This document shows, piece after piece, positions 19,671 to 30,141 of a DNA stretch of 64,000 nucleotides. Where the stretch lies: NCBI GenBank assembly GCA_021772895.1, contig JAJFLC010000022.1, positions 62,001-126,000 of the forward strand, written 5' to 3'. Within the stretch, counting starts at the first letter, position 1. Every line of letters starts with the position of its first letter. The position numbers and the translations under genes were made by a program. Under the pieces are notes generated by a model. It did no database searches, was not told the origin of the DNA, and saw only the letters and a list, made by a program, of their open reading frames with translations. The stretch comes from Mariprofundaceae bacterium. GTDB lineage: Bacteria > Pseudomonadota > Zetaproteobacteria > Mariprofundales > Mariprofundaceae.

Positions 19671-21055
19671 CACAACCTACCCCCCTACCACGCGCCAGCA
19701 ATTTGCGCGAACGGGTTCCGCCACACGCCTATGATGCAGAATGTGCGGTTCTGGGGGGGATTATGCTTGATCCGGAAGCTTATGAGCGCCTTGAAGGCGC
19801 TCTGCTTCCCGAGCATTTTTATGTTGAAGCCAATGGCAAAATTTTCGATTCCATCTCTCAACTGGCATCGATGCATAAACCCATTGATGGACTTACCGTC
19901 AAAGATCACCTTGAGCGAAATAATGACCTTGAAATGATTGGTGGTGAGGCCTATCTAAGCGACCTTGTAGGCTCCATCCCAACTTCAGCCAATGTAAAAC
20001 ACTACGCCACCATTGTCCGTGAGCGTGCCGTACTCCGGGAACTTCTGGGCGTCTGTGGTTCAGTCTCTCAGGATGTTTTTGAAGAGACTGCCCGTGAAGT
20101 AGCCGATCATCTTGATCAAGCAGAACAACGCATGTTAGCGGTCGCCGAAAAGTTCAGCCGTTCACGGCCAACCTTCAGCAAAATGAGCGATCTGATGCTG
20201 GAAAGCTACAAAGAACTTGAAAAGCGTTACGCCGAGAAGAGTCCTATTACCGGTGTCCCCACAGGTTTCAATGATCTCGATATCATCACTGCAGGCATGC
20301 AACGTGGTGATCTCATCATCGTTGCTGGCCGTCCAAGTATGGGTAAAACCGCATTCTCGATGAATCTGGCTCAAAATGCCGCCGTACGAGGCGATGAGCC
20401 GCAGGCTGTTGCAGTTTTTTCACTTGAAATGTCATCCCAGCAGATCGCCATGCGTATGCTCGCCTGTGAAGCCCGTGTGGATATGTCACATCTGCGTACT
20501 GGCCGTTTCTCTGCTGAAGACTGGCGCAAGCTGGCTCATGCCAGTGGGTCTTTGGCTGAAGCAAGTATTTTTGTGGATGATACACCTTCGATCTCCGTGC
20601 TTGAATTACGCTCCAAATGCCGTCGCTTAAAACGAGAAGCCGGACGTCTTGATCTGATTTTAATCGATTATGTACAGCTTATGTCAGGCCGCGAAGGTTC
20701 AGAGCGTCGTGAGCAGGAGATCAGTGAGATCACACGTTCACTTAAAGGCTTGGCAAAAGAGCTTGAGGTGCCTGTGATTGCGCTTTCCCAGCTCAACCGA
20801 TCTCTGGAAGCACGTGCCGATAAACGTCCTATGATGTCCGATCTGCGTGAATCCGGCGCGATTGAGCAGGATGCTGACGTCATCATGTTTATTTATCGTG
20901 ATGAAGTTTATAATAAAAAGCCGGAAAATGAAGGGCTTGCAGAGATCATCATTGCCAAGCAGCGAAACGGCCCAACAGGAACCGTAAAGCTCACATTCCT
21001 GAATCAGTATACCCGCTTTGAAGATCACGCCCGCGACATGGGTTTTGACGACTGA
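19667..21055 (+). CDS. dnaB: Replicative DNA helicase
   Basis: PPHAYDAECAVLGGIMLDPEA, GRPSMGKTAFSMNLA, LIDYVQLMSG. Confidence 0.97.
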   Translation: MTQPTPLPRASNLRERVPPHAYDAECAVLGGIMLDPEAYERLEGALLPEHFYVEANGKIFDSISQLASMHKPIDGLTVKDHLERNNDLEMIGGEAYLSDLVGSIPTSANVKHYATIVRERAVLRELLGVCGSVSQDVFEETAREVADHLDQAEQRMLAVAEKFSRSRPTFSKMSDLMLESYKELEKRYAEKSPITGVPTGFNDLDIITAGMQRGDLIIVAGRPSMGKTAFSMNLAQNAAVRGDEPQAVAVFSLEMSSQQIAMRMLACEARVDMSHLRTGRFSAEDWRKLAHASGSLAEASIFVDDTPSISVLELRSKCRRLKREAGRLDLILIDYVQLMSGREGSERREQEISEITRSLKGLAKELEVPVIALSQLNRSLEARADKRPMMSDLRESGAIEQDADVIMFIYRDEVYNKKPENEGLAEIIIAKQRNGPTGTVKLTFLNQYTRFEDHARDMGFDD

Positions 21056-21274
21056 TTTCAACAATCAAAACTGTCAGAAACACGCCTTTTCACCATCACC
21101 TCTTTTCATCGTTTAGAACCGACAACCAAATCCATCACTTTACCCTTTGACTCTTTTTTTCTTCATGTAAAAATCCGACCTCTTTATATGCCATGACGGA
21201 TACAGCGGCACCCACGTGATATCCAGATAACGGCAAAATCGTGTGTATTAAATCATTGAGGGGGAGAGCGCTAC

Positions 21275-22231
21275 ATGGAACCATCCACATTGACGTTATT
21301 TGAGGCGCTGCAACAGCGGGTCAGTGAGCAGATCATCGGCCAGCACACGCTGATCAACCGGCTGATGATCGCCATTTTGGCTGACGGACACCTGCTGGTT
21401 GAAGGCGCGCCGGGGCTGGCCAAAACACGGGCGATCAAGGTGCTCAGTGATAGCATCGAAGGTGATTTCCACCGTATCCAGTTTACGCCCGACCTGCTCC
21501 CCTCCGACCTGACCGGCACTGAAATTTTTCGACCTCAGGATGGCAGTTTCCAGTTTCAAAAAGGACCGCTGTTTCACAACCTTATTCTGGCTGATGAGAT
21601 CAACCGGGCTCCCGCCAAGGTGCAATCGGCACTGCTTGAAGCGATGGCCGAGCGCCAGATCACCGTGGGCCGAACCAGTTATCCTCTGCCGTCACTCTTT
21701 CTGGTCATGGCAACCCAGAACCCGATTGAGCAGGAAGGCACTTACCCGTTACCTGAGGCGCAACTTGACCGCTTTCTGCTGCATGTGAACATCACCTACC
21801 CCGACGCCAACGAAGAGCAGCAGATTCTGCGTCTCTCCAGAGCCGAAGCAATGCATCAGGGCGACACATCCAGTTTTCTATTAAGTCAGGAAGATCTTCA
21901 GAACGCACGCAACGCCGTGCTCAATCTACATCTTGCCGACACATTGGAGAGTTACATCGTGCAGTTAATCATGGCAACGCGCAGCCATGACAGCGCTATC
22001 ACCCGCCATCTGCAATATGGAGCCAGCCCACGTGCCACCATCGCACTTGATCGCTGTGCACGCGCCCATGCATGGCTGGCAGGGCGCGAATATGTGTCAC
22101 CTGAAGATATTCAAAACATCGCCTTTGATGTTCTGCGTCACCGGTTGATTCTCACCTACGAAGCAGAAGCAGAAGGCTTAACAGCCGATGATGTGATTCG
22201 GGAGTTGATTGCGCATGTGGCTGTACCTTGA
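21275..22231 (+). CDS. MoxR family AAA ATPase
   Basis: LLVEGAPGLAKTRAIK Walker A, LILADEINRAPAKVQSALLEAM, ATQNPIEQEGTYPLPEAQLDRF. Confidence 0.95.
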   Translation: MEPSTLTLFEALQQRVSEQIIGQHTLINRLMIAILADGHLLVEGAPGLAKTRAIKVLSDSIEGDFHRIQFTPDLLPSDLTGTEIFRPQDGSFQFQKGPLFHNLILADEINRAPAKVQSALLEAMAERQITVGRTSYPLPSLFLVMATQNPIEQEGTYPLPEAQLDRFLLHVNITYPDANEEQQILRLSRAEAMHQGDTSSFLLSQEDLQNARNAVLNLHLADTLESYIVQLIMATRSHDSAITRHLQYGASPRATIALDRCARAHAWLAGREYVSPEDIQNIAFDVLRHRLILTYEAEAEGLTADDVIRELIAHVAVP

Positions 22232-22273
22232 TTTCACCTTGTCCTCGATAACATCCACAGCATCACCACGCCC

Positions 22274-23197
22274 ATGAACCACCCAACCCGGATCAACCTC
22301 CAGCAATTGATTCTGCTGCAACAGCAAGCGCGGCAACTCACATGGCGCCCTAACCGCTTGCGCTCACCGGTCAGTGGTCAGCACCTCTCGCGTCTACGCG
22401 GGCGTGGCATGGAGTTTGATGAGGTGCGTATCTACCAGCCGGGTGACGATGTCAGTCGTATCGACTGGCGGGTAACCGCCCGCAAGGGTACACCTCACAC
22501 CAAGCTGTTTCGTGAAGAGCGTGAACGGCCGGTACTGATCTGCATGGACTATCGCCCGAGCATGTTTTTTGCCACACGCGGCGCACTTAAATCGGTCATC
22601 GCCAGCCAGGCAGCCGCCCTGCTGGCATGGGGCGGCATTGGTCATGGCGACCGTCTTGGCGGACTCATCTTTTCAGACAGGCAACACCATGAACTGCGCC
22701 CCGGACGGGGCCGCAAAGCTGTGCTCCACTTTCTGCACCAGTGTTGCAACGCAGATGTCTGGCAGGCGAAGCGGTCACCACAGCATCAAAGCGAAGCCGT
22801 TGAGCAGTCGCTACTCGCCGAGGCACTGATGCGGCTTCGCCATATCACCAAACCGGGAAGCCTGATCATATTTCTCAGCGACTTTCGCGGACTGGATGAG
22901 GCCAACAGCGCACAGCTCATTCAGCTCTCACGTCACAATGAGCTGCTACTGGTTCACATTTATGATGCACTTGAGCAGCAGTTGCCACCTGCCGGGGCCT
23001 ACCGCATCCATGACGGTGATACAGCTTTCACCATCGACAGCAGTCACAGCAGCAACAGGCAACAGCTGGAGAAACACTTCACAGAGCGCAGCGAACATCT
23101 CGACACACTCTGCCGCCGTTACGGCATGCATCGCTTCACACTCAGAACCGACGATGCTGTTGCCGAGACCTTGCAAGCAGCCCCGTTCTGGTCATGA
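22274..23197 (+). CDS. DUF58 domain protein
   Basis: GRGMEFDEVRIYQPGDDVSRIDWRVTARKGTPHTKLFREERERPV. Confidence 0.92.
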   Translation: MNHPTRINLQQLILLQQQARQLTWRPNRLRSPVSGQHLSRLRGRGMEFDEVRIYQPGDDVSRIDWRVTARKGTPHTKLFREERERPVLICMDYRPSMFFATRGALKSVIASQAAALLAWGGIGHGDRLGGLIFSDRQHHELRPGRGRKAVLHFLHQCCNADVWQAKRSPQHQSEAVEQSLLAEALMRLRHITKPGSLIIFLSDFRGLDEANSAQLIQLSRHNELLLVHIYDALEQQLPPAGAYRIHDGDTAFTIDSSHSSNRQQLEKHFTERSEHLDTLCRRYGMHRFTLRTDDAVAETLQAAPFWS

Positions 23198-23733
23198 CGC
23201 CTCCACTCCTCACGTCTCTTCCCCATACTCCGGCGCTGCCTGAACTGCGCGACATCCACCTGCCCGATGCCGTAGCATGGTGGCCGCCTGCACCCGGCTG
23301 GTGGCTGGTGGCTGTTATTGTGATCACACTCATCATCCTGTTGCCGGGCCGGATCAAAAAGTTCAACCGGCGGCGTCAGCTTCGAAAAGAGAACAGGGCA
23401 CGTCTTGACGAAGTGCGTGACCAGCTACAACAACTACACAGCCAATACCTTCAGAACCAAAACCCTGTCGCCCTGTGCAGCGGCCTCTCGGTGTTGCTAC
23501 GCCGTGCCTGCCTCAGCCTGTTTGAACATGCCGATGTTGCAGGGCTTACCGGTAAGGCGTGGCTGGCGTTTCTTGACCGGCAGTGTCCGCTGAGCCCACC
23601 ACTGTCAGCGTCCGCCGACCTGCTGCTTAATACCCCCTATCAGCCCATCACATCGATTGCTAACAACGATGCCTTGCAGCTCCACCACCAGTGCAAAAAG
23701 TGGCTTGAATATCAACTGGTGAAACATGCTTAA
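23194..23733 (+). CDS. DUF4381 domain protein
   Basis: DIHLPDAVAWWPPAPGWWLVAVIVI ... typical sequence, in Bat operon. Confidence 0.85.
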   Translation: MTPPLLTSLPHTPALPELRDIHLPDAVAWWPPAPGWWLVAVIVITLIILLPGRIKKFNRRRQLRKENRARLDEVRDQLQQLHSQYLQNQNPVALCSGLSVLLRRACLSLFEHADVAGLTGKAWLAFLDRQCPLSPPLSASADLLLNTPYQPITSIANNDALQLHHQCKKWLEYQLVKHA

Positions 23734-24745
23734 ACTGCTACTGCCCTGGCTCTTGCTGATGCTTCCCCTGCCACTGCTTATACGGCTCTTGCTGCCGCCA
23801 GCCCGACCCGTTGAGACCGCCGGTCTGTTTATCCCCTTTGCCGACGACTACCGTGTTCACGATGGCGACGGAGCGATTTCAGCACATGCCTCCCGCCGTT
23901 ACCTTCTCTGGCTGGCGTGGCTGGTCTGGTCTCTGCTGCTGCTCGCTGCCGCTCGCCCACAATGGCTGGGCGAACCGATTGAGTTGCCGGTGAGTGGCCG
24001 CGACCTGATGCTGGCCGTTGACCTCTCCGGCAGTATGCAGATTGAAGATTTCAGGCTCAACGGCACAGCGGTGAACCGTCTCATCGCTACCAAGGCAGTG
24101 GCCTCAGCATTTATCCATCGCCGTGAGGGTGACCGTATCGGTCTGATCCTGTTTGGTTCACAGGCGTATGTGCAGGCGCCGCTCACATTTGATCGTCAGA
24201 CTGTCGATGAGTTATTGCAGGAGTCGGCCATCGGTCTCGCCGGAGAAAAAACAGCCATTGGCGACGCCATTGGCCTTGCGGTGAAACGGTTGCGCCAGCA
24301 AAACAGCGGTCAACGCGTGCTGATCCTGCTCACCGACGGGGTCAATACCGCAGGCGTGCTCAAACCCGAAGAGACAGCCCGACTTGCCGCTCAATCCGAT
24401 GTTCACATCTACACCATCGGTATCGGTGCGGATGAAATGGTTGTATCCTCATTTTTTGGCAACCGCAAAGTCAACCCGTCGGCAGACCTTGATGAAGCGA
24501 TGCTCAAACGCATCGCACAAATCACCGGCGGCCAGTATTTTCGCGCCCGTGACACCCGTCAGCTCGAAGAGATCTATACACGCATTGATGCGATGGAGCC
24601 GGTTGAACGGGAGCGCCATCTCTTCCGCCCTGTGCATGCGCTCTATGTCTGGCCGCTCTCTGTCGCAATTTTGTTGGCGTTGATGCTGATCTTTCTGCGC
24701 TCTTACACCCGTCACCCTCTCAATCAACAGACGGGAGGCCGCTGA
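23726..24745 (+). CDS. VWA domain membrane protein (BatA-like)
   Basis: LMLAVDLSGSMQIEDF MIDAS DxSxS; flanking TM helices. Confidence 0.9.
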   Translation: MLKLLLPWLLLMLPLPLLIRLLLPPARPVETAGLFIPFADDYRVHDGDGAISAHASRRYLLWLAWLVWSLLLLAAARPQWLGEPIELPVSGRDLMLAVDLSGSMQIEDFRLNGTAVNRLIATKAVASAFIHRREGDRIGLILFGSQAYVQAPLTFDRQTVDELLQESAIGLAGEKTAIGDAIGLAVKRLRQQNSGQRVLILLTDGVNTAGVLKPEETARLAAQSDVHIYTIGIGADEMVVSSFFGNRKVNPSADLDEAMLKRIAQITGGQYFRARDTRQLEEIYTRIDAMEPVERERHLFRPVHALYVWPLSVAILLALMLIFLRSYTRHPLNQQTGGR

Positions 24746-26730
24746 TGGAGAATCCGCTAACCGGTTTTTCATGGGCCTCCCTGCACCTGCTGCGCCCCTA
24801 CGTCTTGTTGCTGTTGCTGCCGTTCATCCTGCTAATCATCAGATTAGTAAAATCCAAAGGCTCATCACAGGCGTGGCAAAAGGTGTGTGACCCGGCACTG
24901 CTGGACTACCTGCTCATCGGGCAGACGCAGCCGCCGCGCCGCTGGCCGCTGGCGTTTCTGGCGATGTCAGGTCTGATCGCCATCACCGCCCTCGCCGGAC
25001 CGGTCTGGAAGGAGCTGCCGCAACCGGTATTCAGAGAACAATCTGCGCTGATTGTACTGCTTGATCTCTCCCGCTCCATGCATGCAGCCGATCTTCGGCC
25101 CGACCGGCTCACCCGCGCCAAACAGAAACTGAGTGACCTTCTCCAACAGCGCAAAGAGGGGCAGACCGCACTGATTGTCTTTGCCGGCAGCGCCTTTGTG
25201 GTCACCCCTTTAACCAGCGACACCCAAACCATCAGCGGCCAGCTGCAAGGGCTGAACAGCGATATCATGCCGCGTCAGGGTAGCCGCATCGATCTGGCCA
25301 TCAACAAGGCCATCGAGCTGCTCAAACGTGCTTCGATACGTCATGGCGACCTGCTGCTCATCGGCGATTCAGCCAGAGCCGGTCATCCCGACAAGCTGGC
25401 CGATGCGCTCGCAACACTCACAGCCGCAGGCCATCGCCTGAGTGTCATGGCCGTCGGCACCGCCGATGGCGCGCCGATCAATCTGACTCAGGGTGGTTTT
25501 TTGAAAGACAGGCAAGGCCAGATCGTCATCAGCAGACTCGATGAAACATCCATGTCTCAACTGGCCGACCAGGGACGCGGCATCTACACGCCCTTGACAC
25601 TGGGCGACAATGACCTCTCCCGGCTGGCACAACGGATCAAACCCGAAAAATGGCGCAGCAGCGCTGATGCCACGACTGAGAAACCGTCAGAAGGGAACCG
25701 GCTCAACCACGACCAATGGCAGGAAGAGGGGCCTTGGCTGTTGCTGCTATTACTTCCGTTTGCCGCTCTGGCCTTTCGCCGTGGCTGGCTGCTGGTCATC
25801 TTCACCCTGCCCCTGCTGTTCATGCCTGAGCAGAGTGACGCATCGGCATGGGAGAAACTCTGGCTCAATCGCGATCAGCAGGCTCAGCATATGCTGCAAC
25901 AGGACCGCTACAGTGAAGCAGCTGAACACTTTGACAACCCCGCATGGCAAGCCGCCGCTCACTACAAGGCAGGCCAGTATGAGCAGGCGCTCGAAGCGCT
26001 GAAAGGGGCTGAGCGTGCCGATGACATCTACAATCGAGGTAATGCGCTGGCTCGGCTGGGACGCATCGAAGAGGCCATTGCAGCCTACGATGCAGCGCTC
26101 AAACGCAACCCCGAACACCACGATGCCGCCTACAACCGGCAACAACTCAAACAGTTGCAAAAACAAAAAGAGCAGAAGGAGCAAGCACAGAAAGAGAAGC
26201 AGGGGCAAGGAGAGCAACAGGCAGATTCACAACAGCAGCAGGATGGAAAAAACGGCCAACAGCAGGGCTCGGATAATGCTGAAGATAGACAACAGCAAAA
26301 CAGTGCTTCATCCACAACCGGTGACGGGCAGAAGCAAGCATCCGAAGCCATGTCGAACAGCTCCCGGAAAGAGGGATCGAAAGAGGACCGGGCAACATCC
26401 TCATCCGCCATGAAAGATGGGGAGAAGCCCCCCGCTGAGGCACAAAACAGTATTCAGGATAACGCACAGAAAAAACAGCAGGAAACGTCAGAAGAGCAAC
26501 AGGCCGAAACTCAAACTACAGCTCAAACTGAAACCGCAACTGAAAAAAAACAAACACAAAACAGCGACAAAACAACTGAAGAGCTCAACCGAATGGAGAG
26601 CAATCAAGCTTATGAACAGTGGCTCAGGCGTGTACCAGATGATCCGGGTGGTCTGCTCCGGCGTAAATTCCTTTACCAGTACCAACAAAAAAAGAACGCC
26701 CGGCAGAGCGATGAGGAGCAGGCATGGTAA
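24745..26730 (+). CDS. VWA plus TPR fusion membrane protein (BatB/BatC-like)
   Basis: LIVLLDLSRSMHAADLRPDRL; TPR 'YNRGNALARLGRIEEAIAAYDAALKRNPEHHDAAYN'; Q/E/K-rich tail. Confidence 0.9.
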   Translation: MENPLTGFSWASLHLLRPYVLLLLLPFILLIIRLVKSKGSSQAWQKVCDPALLDYLLIGQTQPPRRWPLAFLAMSGLIAITALAGPVWKELPQPVFREQSALIVLLDLSRSMHAADLRPDRLTRAKQKLSDLLQQRKEGQTALIVFAGSAFVVTPLTSDTQTISGQLQGLNSDIMPRQGSRIDLAINKAIELLKRASIRHGDLLLIGDSARAGHPDKLADALATLTAAGHRLSVMAVGTADGAPINLTQGGFLKDRQGQIVISRLDETSMSQLADQGRGIYTPLTLGDNDLSRLAQRIKPEKWRSSADATTEKPSEGNRLNHDQWQEEGPWLLLLLLPFAALAFRRGWLLVIFTLPLLFMPEQSDASAWEKLWLNRDQQAQHMLQQDRYSEAAEHFDNPAWQAAAHYKAGQYEQALEALKGAERADDIYNRGNALARLGRIEEAIAAYDAALKRNPEHHDAAYNRQQLKQLQKQKEQKEQAQKEKQGQGEQQADSQQQQDGKNGQQQGSDNAEDRQQQNSASSTTGDGQKQASEAMSNSSRKEGSKEDRATSSSAMKDGEKPPAEAQNSIQDNAQKKQQETSEEQQAETQTTAQTETATEKKQTQNSDKTTEELNRMESNQAYEQWLRRVPDDPGGLLRRKFLYQYQQKKNARQSDEEQAW

Positions 26731-28460
26731 TCAGACTGATAACATTTGCATGGCTATTTCTGGCAGCGTTGCCGCTGGCTACGGCAGCGACCTTCACGGC
26801 AAGTTTTGACCGTACCACCACCCATATCGGTGAGTCGGTGCTGCTCACGCTGCAACTGGACACCAGTGCCGATGGCGAACCGGACTTAACACCTCTGAAC
26901 ACCGACTTTGAAATTATAAACCGGAACAAAAGCAGCAATATCAATATCATCAATGGCAGCATGCAGCGCAACACGGTTGTTCAGGTCACACTGATGCCCC
27001 GCCATGAAGGCATGCTCTCCATCAAACCAATTCAGTGGGATGCTTATGTGAGCCAGCCGCTAAAGCTGAACGTCCAGCCTGAAGATCAGGGCAATGGCCC
27101 GGACAGCGGCTCAAACCGCGACCTCTTTCTTGATGTGACCGTCACAACACAACGCCCCTATGTGCAGGCACAGGTGATCTACACCGTACGCCTTTTTCGC
27201 GCCGTGAACCTGACGCAAGCCCAACTCAGTGAACCCACGGCCGATCATCTGGTCGCACAACGCCTCGGTGAAGACAGCAACTATGAAACCACCCGCCATG
27301 GCCGTCGGTATGCCGTCACAGAACGGCGTTATGCGCTCTTCCCGCAGCAGAGTGGCAAACTGAAGATTCCACCACTGCGTCTGGATGCCAGCGTGAGCAA
27401 CAACCGCTTTGCCTTTGCTCAAGGTCAGCCGACACGCATAAACTCCAAAACGATCGAACTTGATGTGCAACCGATCCCTGCTCACTGGCAGGCATCTGCA
27501 TGGCTTGCCGCCGAATCGGTGAGCCTAAGCGAGATTTGGCCCACGCAGAGCGCGCCGTTCAGGGTGGGTGAAGCGATCACCCGCACCCTGCAAATCACAG
27601 CGCAGGGAGTCACCGCCGCCCAGCTTCCACCGCTGCTGGAAAAAACTGCAACCCTGCCGGGGCTCAAACGTTACCCTGACCAACCTGTACTCAAAGATGA
27701 AACACACAAAGAAGGCATTACTGCAACCCGGCAGGAAAAAATCGCCATCATACCAATGCAGGCGGGTGACTTCCGTCTACCTGCGATTCAACTCTCATGG
27801 TGGAACACCAAAACAGGCCAGGCTGAGACCGCGAACATCACCGCTCACACCATCCATGTGCTGGCGGCTGAGGCCAGCCAAAACAGTGGTAAGGCTCCCA
27901 GCACCGCATTACATAACGGTGGCCGCAGCGAAATAGCCACAACTTCAACTACAACGCCGGGCACAGCTCCGGGTACAACCGCTGAAAACCACTATGCTGA
28001 TAACAACCGCTTATGGATGCTGCTGGCACTCTTTTTTGCCGTCGCATGGCTGCTCACGCTGCTGATCTGGTGGCAGCAGCACCGCAAACATCATACTGCG
28101 CAAGCGCTTGCACCCGAGAATGAACCCCAACCGGGGATAGGTAAGCTGAAAAAGGAGATTGAACGCGCCTGTAAGGCAAATGACGCAAGCCACTGCATGC
28201 GTCTGCTCCTGCAATGGGGGCAGAACCGCTTTCCCGATGCGGCCATCACTCATATTCAGAGACTGGCCGCACTGCCTGCGTTGACCGCTGCACCTGAATG
28301 GCCACAACAACTCACACAGCTTGAACACGCCTGTTTTTCCAGCTCTGCGCCAGAGTGGGATGGCGATGTCTTCTGGCAATGCTTCTCCACCCTGAAAACC
28401 GAAGCAGCCAACGGAAAGCTTGCGGGGCGTGCCCCGCTACAACCGCTCTACCCGATATAA
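26724..28460 (+). CDS. BatD-like (oxygen tolerance) protein
   Basis: ATFTASFDRTTTHIGESVLLTLQLD; C-terminal TM followed by cytoplasmic domain; last gene of Bat operon. Confidence 0.88.
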   Translation: MVIRLITFAWLFLAALPLATAATFTASFDRTTTHIGESVLLTLQLDTSADGEPDLTPLNTDFEIINRNKSSNINIINGSMQRNTVVQVTLMPRHEGMLSIKPIQWDAYVSQPLKLNVQPEDQGNGPDSGSNRDLFLDVTVTTQRPYVQAQVIYTVRLFRAVNLTQAQLSEPTADHLVAQRLGEDSNYETTRHGRRYAVTERRYALFPQQSGKLKIPPLRLDASVSNNRFAFAQGQPTRINSKTIELDVQPIPAHWQASAWLAAESVSLSEIWPTQSAPFRVGEAITRTLQITAQGVTAAQLPPLLEKTATLPGLKRYPDQPVLKDETHKEGITATRQEKIAIIPMQAGDFRLPAIQLSWWNTKTGQAETANITAHTIHVLAAEASQNSGKAPSTALHNGGRSEIATTSTTTPGTAPGTTAENHYADNNRLWMLLALFFAVAWLLTLLIWWQQHRKHHTAQALAPENEPQPGIGKLKKEIERACKANDASHCMRLLLQWGQNRFPDAAITHIQRLAALPALTAAPEWPQQLTQLEHACFSSSAPEWDGDVFWQCFSTLKTEAANGKLAGRAPLQPLYPI

Positions 28461-28528
28461 CGCTGCAACTACAAATCAAACCCTACAAATGAAACTGTTT
28501 ATTCAATTTTCTTTGCAATCTGTTAACC

Positions 28529-29236
28529 CTAATACGACCAGACCAATGTAAGTCCTATCTCTGTATTTGTATTTTTTGTTCCGACTGGAACTTTCGACGT
28601 GTGTTGAGCCAAAAAAGATATCTTGCTTGCTAGGCGACTATTCAGTTTTTGCTGCAATGCTGTCACCGATTTACTGACAAAACCTTCCTTGCCACCTTCA
28701 CTGCTTAATGTCTGAGTAAATGTTGCTGCATCGTTGATTTTCCACCTGACTCCCGTTGAAGCACGACCAATGATTTCATTCCTGTTTTCAGCAGGAATCA
28801 ATGTGGTTTGACGCGCACCTGCGCCAAGTTCTATTTTCCAGTCCAACGTTTCACTTTTAATGAGTTCACGGCCATAACCAATGGTCTCACTCAAACGGCG
28901 TTTAAACCCGCCAAAACGATCCGTATCAAAACCCAAACGACCAAATAAATAATCGTACGCTGTCATTTTCCAATCTTCCTGAATCGATGCATTGTATTTC
29001 TCTGCTGTTGTTGTCTTCCGATCCGTTGTACTTAAAGCTGAACCCTCAATCGTTGTGCGTAAAATATCCCCATCGCCTACCAGTTTACCTTTGGCATTTA
29101 ATGTCCGGGTCTGCGTATTGCCACCCGTTTGCACAAAACCGAGCTCCAGATCAGATTTCCAAAATCTTTTCTCCTCTGTAGCTACAGCCGAACCTGCAAA
29201 AGCCAAAACCAAAACAACCATCAACAGCTCACGCAT
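28529..29236 (-). CDS. DUF481-type outer-membrane protein
   Basis: Signal peptide; KSDLELGFVQTGGNTQTRTLNAKGKLVGDGD. Confidence 0.8.
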   Translation of the reverse strand: MRELLMVVLVLAFAGSAVATEEKRFWKSDLELGFVQTGGNTQTRTLNAKGKLVGDGDILRTTIEGSALSTTDRKTTTAEKYNASIQEDWKMTAYDYLFGRLGFDTDRFGGFKRRLSETIGYGRELIKSETLDWKIELGAGARQTTLIPAENRNEIIGRASTGVRWKINDAATFTQTLSSEGGKEGFVSKSVTALQQKLNSRLASKISFLAQHTSKVPVGTKNTNTEIGLTLVWSY

Positions 29237-29429
29237 GAAATCTCCTTTTTAAAACGACTCGCACCCTATTCACCCACCGACCTCAAACAAGAGACTAATT
29301 TCACAATGATTTAGAAACTAAAACAATTTTTTATTCCTGCATCATGCTGCGGTGATTAGCTTGATCAAAAAAGGGGAAGCTCACACCCTCACATAACAAC
29401 AATCTTAATATAAACTTGAAAAACACAAC

Positions 29430-29466
29430 GAAAAAGGCCTGCCTTGTACGTGACAAGGCAGGCCCT
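29430..29466 (-). terminator. Strong intrinsic terminator for the VWA-lipoprotein operon
   Basis: 12-bp perfect stem GGCCTGCCTTGT (29436-29447) / ACAAGGCAGGCC (29453-29464), 5-nt loop; AAAAA on the + strand gives a U-tract on the minus transcript. Confidence 0.9.
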
Positions 29467-29487
29467 TAGCTTGTTCTCAAAACACCT

Positions 29488-30141
29488 TTAGTCGGAAATA
29501 ACCGAATCCAGACGTTCCAAATCATTAATCACGCGCCAGCTACCTTCACCGGACTGAACACGTTGTTCCCACATTTGCAGACGATCCATATATTCACGTG
29601 GGTCAACGTTATCGGACCGAAGTTTGGTCACATTCAAAGCGACCACTTCATAACCACCAACCTGTAGTGGAATATCACGCACATAACCTTTTTTAAGCTC
29701 TTCTTTCAGGTCTGAAAAGATCAAAATGGTCTTTTTGCCTACGCCAGCCTCATTTAAATACTCAATTGCCTGAAGCATGCCGCCTGATATATCCGTATAA
29801 GAACTTGGTTTCACTTCTTTAACAAAGTGATCCACTTTCTCTCTAAACTGACGCTTCTGACGATTCGCAGCGCTTGGACGATCATCGAAGGTCACTTTCG
29901 CCACAATATCTTTTTCACTGAAACTGGCTGTATCAACGCGAGCTATAGCAAAAGTATCGCCGGGGCTCAACTTCGCCAATGTATAGTTGATAATATGCTG
30001 CGCCTTCACCAACTCCTCGGTATAAGTACCGGATGTATCAAGTAACATGTATACACCTCTGGTATGTGGAAGCTCTTCTTTGCTGCTACAGCCAGCTAGT
30101 AAAGTTACAACTATCGCTGTTAATATAAGTTTTCTCATCAT
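29488..30141 (-). CDS. VWA-domain lipoprotein
   Basis: Lipobox TLLAGCSSK; VWA MIDAS-like LLDTSGT, YTDISGGM, ILIFSDLKEE. Confidence 0.75.
   Translation of the reverse strand: MMRKLILTAIVVTLLAGCSSKEELPHTRGVYMLLDTSGTYTEELVKAQHIINYTLAKLSPGDTFAIARVDTASFSEKDIVAKVTFDDRPSAANRQKRQFREKVDHFVKEVKPSSYTDISGGMLQAIEYLNEAGVGKKTILIFSDLKEELKKGYVRDIPLQVGGYEVVALNVTKLRSDNVDPREYMDRLQMWEQRVQSGEGSWRVINDLERLDSVISD

Noticed and set aside
26130-26467. Cys/Ser-rich minus-strand ORFs opposite the BatB/C tail
   Set aside because: Cys richness results from reading CAG/CAA-rich repeats in antisense.
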